Assembly (NCBI GenBank): GCA_900095095.1
Contig: FMBT01000318.1
Coordinates: 248,001-312,000, forward strand
From: Fragilariopsis cylindrus CCMP1102
Lineage: Eukaryota; Bacillariophyta; Bacillariophyceae; Bacillariales; Bacillariaceae
Length of the DNA stretch: 64,000 nt
Reading direction: 5' to 3'
Position 1 is the first letter of the stretch. Each line of letters starts with the position of its first letter. The notes beneath the pieces are model-generated. The model saw only the letters and a list, made by a program, of their open reading frames with translations. It searched no databases and had not been told where the DNA came from. This document shows, piece by piece, positions 58,107 through 64,000 of this stretch. The position numbers and the translations under genes are program-made.

Positions 58107-59017
58107 GGCTTTGGCTTTTATTTTTTTTATTAGGTTTTGTTGTTGTGTGATATTTATTTGTTCTAATTTATTTATTTATGTGATGTGGTGTGGGTTTATT
58201 ATTCATTTGATAAATCCAATTATTTTAAAGTGAGAAGTTGTTCTCTATCTGTAGTTGTGAGTATTGTATACAGTAGTACTATTAGCATTAGCTAATCGCC
58301 GGAGTGAGATGCATTTATATTATGTACTTGGTATTCTATCGATCGATATTCTGCTATTCCGTGTTTATGATTTAAAAATGAATATTCTCATGAAAAATAA
58401 GAAATAAATAAATACTGTACAGTAGAAGAATAATTTTACGCGTGTACAGAGTGAACAAATTGTACACTCTCACGCATCAGCGAGAAAGAATTCACGCTGC
58501 GAAGAGACATCATGTATGAACTAGTATGTATGTGCTACGTGGGTACAGTACGGTATGCGCTTGATTCTGAGTGCATGAATGAACGCGTAAAACCATATTT
58601 AACGCTAAGTAAGTCATTTCTGTTCTTCTTATTTATTCTTTTCATTCTAAGCACGGAGAGGCATCGCCGTCATTGTGCTTTTCTTACGTAGGGCAAGTCA
58701 AACGTGGATGTACAACTACTGTATAAAAAAATAAACTACTACTACTACTACTAACTTAGTACGAGTACTAGATTCTTATTTACTACAAAATAGAAAAGTC
58801 CGGTTAATATCTCACGAAATATTGATTTAACATATATACGTATTATATTTAATAACAGCCGACAGCGTCTTACGATTGTTATGAATATAAGGCATGACTA
58901 TACCCGAACCCCGTAGTGAAGAGTTGCTATCAAATATTTTGAAAATGTAAAAAGATCGATTTATTATTGTTTCACTCGTTTCGAATATATAACATAAAGA
59001 CGTGTCTATCTGTCTCT
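58107..59017. other. Intergenic spacer
   Basis: About 900 nt between the small low-complexity gene and the 3' end of the Hsp70-like gene. AT-rich, with an ACT repeat near 58740. No gene recognised. Confidence 0.5.
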
Positions 59018-61730
59018 TCAAAGCTCTTGCTCTTCGTCATTAGTAGTAGAATCTTCTTCTTCATCAAGATCTTCGTGTTCATCACTCTCGTCTTCTTTCT
59101 TTTGACCATTCACCCAATCCTCCCATTCATTTTCTAGAAAAACTGGAACGTCGTACTTCTTTTCAAGGCCTCTCCATAGCTTCGCTTTCTTATTTTGATA
59201 TCTGTAAACTACGTAACGAGCATTCTAAAATAGCAGGGGGGGGGGGGGAGAGAGAGGAGAGAGAGAGAGAGGAGGATATGGACATGAGAACAAAACGGAT
59301 AAAAATGAACCAGTGATGTTTCCCTTCGACGCAATATAAATACAACTCTATTCAACTCAGTACACTTCTGATAATTTCCTCAGCATAATTTCCTCGTGCT
59401 TACCTGTAAATCTCCATCCAGTAAGGTCCCAGGCAATACATGTTTGTAGTATGCTAGCAGTCTTCGAGTATCTCTTTCGAAGACATGTTGCTCCACATAT
59501 GATTTCACTAGAAATCCACCAAAAAGAGAATCGCGAAGGCAATCCCTCCGTAGTACATAATGGATGAATTCCTTGCAGACTTTGTTGCTTGAACGACGGA
59601 TTGTCTGACAAGATAAAACGGGGGGGAAGAAATGTGAACAAGAAACATCAACAAACAGAAGAAGCTAATGGAGTTAACGTCCTTTTGATGTGTAAGTGTG
59701 CGCTACGTCATCAAACACATATCTTGTGCTGTTCTTTCTCACCTATCTCCAATCAATGACTGGGTGATCAATCCTGATAAGCCCAGACTTAACTCCAAAT
59801 ACACCGTTTCACAAGCCGTCTTTTCTTCGTCTTTTTCTACGACCGTCAAGGGACTCATTGCATCGCCCACTTTAATCCACTCTCCATCTCGAGTAAATTT
59901 CTGCACAATTTGAACTCGTAGGTTCAATGCTGACTGTTCTCGTTCTGGTATATGCTTAGCTGCCTCTTTCTCTTTGACGGCCTTGAAAAATTTCTCGTCT
60001 GAAACGTCCAATGATCCTCCCTCCCGATGAATAGCACACTCTGCTGCGCTCAATTCAAGTGAATAAGGCCCCGCGGGAACGCGTCGGTCGAAATCGAAAA
60101 TAGTCTTCACCGGAGTCCACTTCCCACCATCTTTATTCGTACCGTGGTAGTTCATCATTACTCCCACAGCCACAGGGGCAACATTCTGAGTTTGGATGGC
60201 TAATTGTGCCTTGGGTCTTTTCTTGTTTGGAAGTCGAATAAAAGTTGAGAGTCGGCCATGACTAACTGCACCGAGTACACCAGTTCCATTGGCTACACAA
60301 TCTGATTTCGTGAAAAATTGCGGTACATCTTCCCAAGTCTCTAGTCCTTGTTTCAGCTTATCCCATTTACCTTGAGTTGTCTTTTGCTCTGCGCTGGTAC
60401 CGTATGTGATCATCGCAAGCGGTATCTGCGATTCTGGAGCAACGTGGTCCAGATTTTCAAAAAGTTCGGTCATGCATTTGTTCAAAATAGACTCTGGATT
60501 CTCGTGACGATATGAAACATTGCACACAACCTTAAAGTTACCGAATAAGCAAGCGTTTTTCTCTTCTTGTTTCGAGGAAATTTCGATGGCAGTACATTCC
60601 GCAGTGTCTTTGGTTACACCCGCTAACAACAACAGCATACTATCCTCCAAAGTAGCTTTAGGATTTTTGATTTGCTCCAGTTGAAATGCTTTCTGTCGTT
60701 CTTGGGCTGTTGTATGAAGATGATGAATAACCAAATTGGGTTTTTCGTCAGTTCCTGGTATCAGGGCACCAGCCAACGCACAAACACTTCGTTGAAAGAT
60801 TACTCCTGTATTACCGGTTGCATCCAAGAGTGCTTCAATGGATTGATCATTGCAGTATGGCGCAGGTACCGCGATAGCACATGGATAGCTCATGACAGTT
60901 TCGATGTCATCTTCCTCAGCATCACCACTCGTACTGCTGTTCGCGTTGTTCTTACGAGCTACATGGTATTGTGCCTGATTTAAGATAATTTGAAGTATTT
61001 CTTCAGGAAGGACTGTCAATGCCTTTTTACTTTCATGTAGTCGGACTTTACAAACAACCCTATCAAAATCATCACCCTGTGGAACAGAACCGTCAAGTGT
61101 TCCATTCGCCAAAGTGATACCAACATCCGGTGAAGCCTCCTCGGCAAAAGCGGGTGAATTCGAATCGTCGTGGTGCGTTACCAATTTCTTCAGATAATCC
61201 GGTCCCTCATCGAGACGACGTAGTCCCAACCAAAGTTCTGGGCTTTGAATAATAACAGCTGATTTGTCGTCTAGCTTAGTAAAAACATCATACTGGAGAT
61301 CTTCGTATCCTTTACTTTTCGATAGAAACTTTCGGAATGTCTTATGAGACGATTCGGTCGTTTTCAGTGCGATCCTGTCTTTCATTTTTCCAACAACTGT
61401 CGGTGTCAAGTCATCAGTTGACTCATTCTTCACTTTCGGCGGGAAAGAGGCCACGATCGGTTCATTAGAATACAAGTCAATAGCTACGATTGGCATTTCA
61501 GACAAGTCCTTAACCTGTTTAAGAGAAATTTGTTGCGTTTTGTCAACAAGGTCAGCAGCCAGTGCTGATAAATTTGCAGGTGCGGCTGTTCCTCCTCCCC
61601 CCATAGGAATATCTGCCATTGGTGGTGGCTGTGCTGGCATAGCAGCCATGGCACCTGCATGTGCTGATGCACCCATGCTTAGACCACCACCGGCACCAGC
61701 GCCCATTCCCCCACTAGTTGCCAACGACAT
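59018..61730 (-). CDS. Degenerate Hsp70-like protein with C-terminal membrane anchor, one frame break
   Basis: Exons 61730-59743, 59604-59404 and 59224-59018 give about 798 aa. Hsp70 landmarks appear in order: IVAIDLYSNEPIVAS for the first phosphate loop, LPEEILQIILNQAQYHVARK, then AIAVPAPYCNDQSIEALLDA and SVCALAGAL. CVANGTGVLGAVSHGR matches the family's A-x-G-A-A-x-x-G region. The nucleotide loops are degraded: Asp-Leu-Gly-Thr-Thr reads DLYSN, and no Gly-Gly-Gly-Thr is left near LLLLAGVTKDTAE. The Ala/Gly/Met-rich first 50 residues are not a clear signal peptide. Exon 2 codes a membrane helix (SSIMYYGGIAFAILF) after one base is added at 59521-59525. A basic segment and an acidic tail follow. 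Likely a non-ATPase relative of Hsp70/Hsp110 at a membrane. Confidence 0.7.
59236..59272. repeat. Poly-G plus AG repeat forming an intronic polypyrimidine tract
   Basis: Thirteen G then an AG-rich run on the plus strand. On the minus strand this is a CT-rich and C13 tract ending about 11 nt before the acceptor of the last Hsp70-like exon. Confidence 0.85.
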
Positions 61731-62484
61731 CTTGCTTTGATTATATATTCACTTTATTAATTGAATTTATACCTTGTAGTATGGCTCTGCTTGTATGGTC
61801 TACTGTATTCAATGGAGTGAATATGTGAATATGACCGATGTAAGAATATTGGCGTCGTCAATTTTTTTTATCGATTTCTCTCAGTTTTGTTATTTCGCGT
61901 CCAGACGAGAGACACGTGGAAGCAAGTCGTGACGACAATGCACGTGAAATAGAACATATGACTAAAGAAAAAAAACAATGTTACTAACGTTACTACTGTA
62001 CAATTTGTACATTCTTATTTAAACATAATACAGTACAGTATTATCTATTATTATATTATCACTACATGACTAAAATAGACAATTTTCTTCCAACAATTTA
62101 GGATTAGCAACTCCTGCCATAACTATAATTGTCCAGCCAACCAGGCAGGCAGGCAGGGTAAGTGGGACAGGAGTGAACCCCATTCCGAACTGTGGTGCAT
62201 TGACCTGCACTGCACTGCCAACTAGCTGGTTTGGTCTGGTCTGGTCTAGGGGACTAAATCTCCCAACCAAGTAATAGAATTACATTTACCCTTGTAATGT
62301 GTAATCTTATGCTTATTCTAACCATAATGTATATTCTAGTCTATATTACAGTATCCTAGATGTAGGCATAACATGTCAAAGGAACATAAGTATGACTTTT
62401 CAGCAACTAAATACTACAGGGCAGGGCCAATGAATGTCAGAATGACTGCTGCTGCCACCACTGCAACCTGATCCATTGTCACAG

Positions 62485-62518
<34 letters not shown>

Positions 62519-62814
62519 CAACAACCATCATAATTATTTCCTCTTGTAGTGTAAGTAGTTTTAAGAAGTATTGTAAATTCTAGTTAGTAAATTGAGATTG
62601 AATTAACCCAGGAAATTATTTTGTTTTTAACGAGAAAAAAACGAACTATTAATCCAAATTGAAATACAAGGTACTTCTTCGCTATGCTCGAATGACATTG
62701 CACATTTAAACCTTCGAACATATCATAAAAAACGTATCAAGAATGCGAAAGCAACCCTTTACTTAATACTCACATTCTATTCGACGACATTACATTCGAC
62801 TCTATCATGATGTT
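61731..62814. other. Divergent intergenic region
   Basis: About 1.1 kb between two divergent starts. It holds a GGCA repeat near 62144-62158, a CTGGT repeat near 62230 and a GTT repeat at 62483-62518. No gene recognised. Confidence 0.5.
62483..62518. repeat. GTT microsatellite
   Basis: Eleven to twelve GTT units in the spacer upstream of the CCZ1-like gene. Confidence 0.9.
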
Positions 62815-63964
62815 ATGGCACAGATGAATGATCCATCTACTAATTTCCTTCCACTACCATCACCGATACAAAGGATCATAATAATTCATTTAAATCTCCA
62901 TGAATTATGCGTCAATGATGGAACGTCCTTGGGAGAGAACGCATCAATTGAGGAACGGAACGAACAAATTTTGTACTATCATCGAGATAGTCCTTTAGGT
63001 ACCACAGTAGCTGGAGAGGATGAGGAGGACTGGAGCCTGACACAAACGCCGGGCAGTACCACCCTGACGGAAGAAGCAGTAAATTTTGCCGGTTTATGCA
63101 CAGCACTTTACTCGCTACCGACATCGTTGTATATAAACGACGACAACACGACAACGACGATGAATTCATTCCTGAGAATGATGACAACGACAGAACAAAA
63201 TCGATTTACTTTGGGAACTCCCTACTTGTTTTCGTTCCATTAGAGTCAACGTTAGACATTGTTGCAGTAGTACAAGTTTCAAGACTGTATCAAGATGGTA
63301 TTAAATCTGAAACTGGAAGTGCGAGTCCACTTGCAATAAAAGCATCAATCGAACGAAGTCATCGATTATTTTGTATGTTGCGTGGAGGTGGTATTATCCG
63401 TCGACTGAAAAAACAAACTAGTCTTGACAGAATCGATGACACAAAAAATAATGATTTTAACGCTAAGGAGAAGCAAGAAGAAAAACAATATCCGCACTCC
63501 AGTATGAAAAGATTGTTTGATTTAATGAAAAATATCCGAAAAAGTAAGGATCAACTATCGAAAATTGTTGCCTCTTCATCGGATCAGAACTTCGAAGAAA
63601 TATCTCAACATATTAATGATCTCGAAAAGGAAGTTAAATCATTCAAAGAGTCTTTACCTATTCAATCGATTCGTCGAGACCTAGATGCTCATTACAACGA
63701 GTACTTGAGCACATACAACGAAGTTTGTATCCGAAATGGTGGAGCTGGACGAGCGCTCGTAGAAATGATGCCGATTCCAATTGCGCAAGATTCTGGAAAG
63801 CACACTTTCCAATTATCACCCACTCCTGTCCAACCACAATGCTTGGAATCCTTACGACTGTGTATGCGTCAAATTCTACACAATCACTCTTGCAATTCAT
63901 TGAACGAGACGATTCAGATCTACTGCTAGGAATAACGATATTTCACGGTGGTTTCATATACTAG
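62815..63964 (+). CDS. CCZ1-like vacuolar/endosomal fusion protein, frame-broken and probably truncated by the window end
   Basis: The ATG at 62815 opens about 380 aa. NEQILYYHRDSPLG and NFAGLCTALYSL parallel the CCZ1 N-terminal longin block (ILFYHP ... NVGLCEAIVQF). After a one-base break at TT 63165-63166 the frame reads FGNSLLVFVPLESTLDIVAVV and IERSHRLFCMLRGG, then a helical region. SIRRDLDAHYNEYLSTY follows, as in CCZ1's helix before its second domain. A second switch between about 63790 and 63860 moves to LLQFIERDDSDLLLGITIF. The stop at 63964 may be a further artefact and the gene may continue past 64000. CCZ1 with MON1 activates Rab7. Identification rests on weak motif similarity. Confidence 0.6.
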
Positions 63965-64000
63965 ATTCTAATTTTGGGAAAATTGAGATCTCAAATGATT

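Noticed and set aside
59236-59272. G-run as a G-quadruplex regulatory element
   Set aside because: It is one uninterrupted G13 tract, not four spaced runs, and its position fits an intronic pyrimidine tract on the minus strand.

Overview
This 64 kb window is nuclear DNA from a unicellular eukaryote, most likely a diatom or other stramenopile. That placement is an inference. It rests on AT-rich DNA, short GT-AG introns (mostly 100-310 nt), single-pass genes separated by 0.2-2.3 kb, low-complexity Ser/Asn/Asp/Gln tracts in proteins, organelle-type presequences, and a receptor with an animal-like ligand-binding domain. No rRNA, tRNA, CRISPR array or intact transposon was recognised.

Layout. 0-9.6 kb: a Fe(II)/2-oxoglutarate dioxygenase, an unknown protein, and a large SET-RRM-RS fusion. 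9.9-19.3 kb: a tRNA-dihydrouridine synthase, a membrane RING-H2 protein, a Golgi-pH-regulator-like protein and an EHD ATPase. 19.6-28.9 kb: an acidic unknown protein, purine nucleoside phosphorylase, a CLEC16A-like protein, a frame-broken membrane protein and a Gemin2-like protein. 29.9-39.5 kb: MCM8 and a ten-exon-segment xanthine dehydrogenase, divergently arranged. 39.9-48.8 kb: an unknown GxW protein, a receptor with a cytosolic ADP-ribosyltransferase, and the translation GTPase GUF1/LepA. 49.3-54.0 kb: a multi-pass membrane protein and a FEX/CrcB fluoride channel, convergent. 56.3-64.0 kb: two small Ser/Asn-rich proteins, a degenerate membrane-anchored Hsp70-like protein, and a CCZ1-like protein cut by the window end.

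The genes do not form operons. Several share an endolysosomal theme (EHD, CLEC16A-like, GPHR-like, CCZ1-like), two concern RNA splicing (SET-RRM-RS, Gemin2) and two concern purine breakdown (PNP, XDH). The most striking gene is at 42.2-45.3 kb: signal peptide, periplasmic-binding-type receptor domain, one membrane helix, WWE, SH3-like and PARP catalytic domains in one polypeptide.

A technical warning applies to the whole window. At about twenty places a coherent protein changes frame by one base, nearly always at a short homopolymer and nearly always as if one base were missing. Many other long genes are intact. Residual assembly errors are the simplest explanation; genuine decay is possible where breaks cluster.
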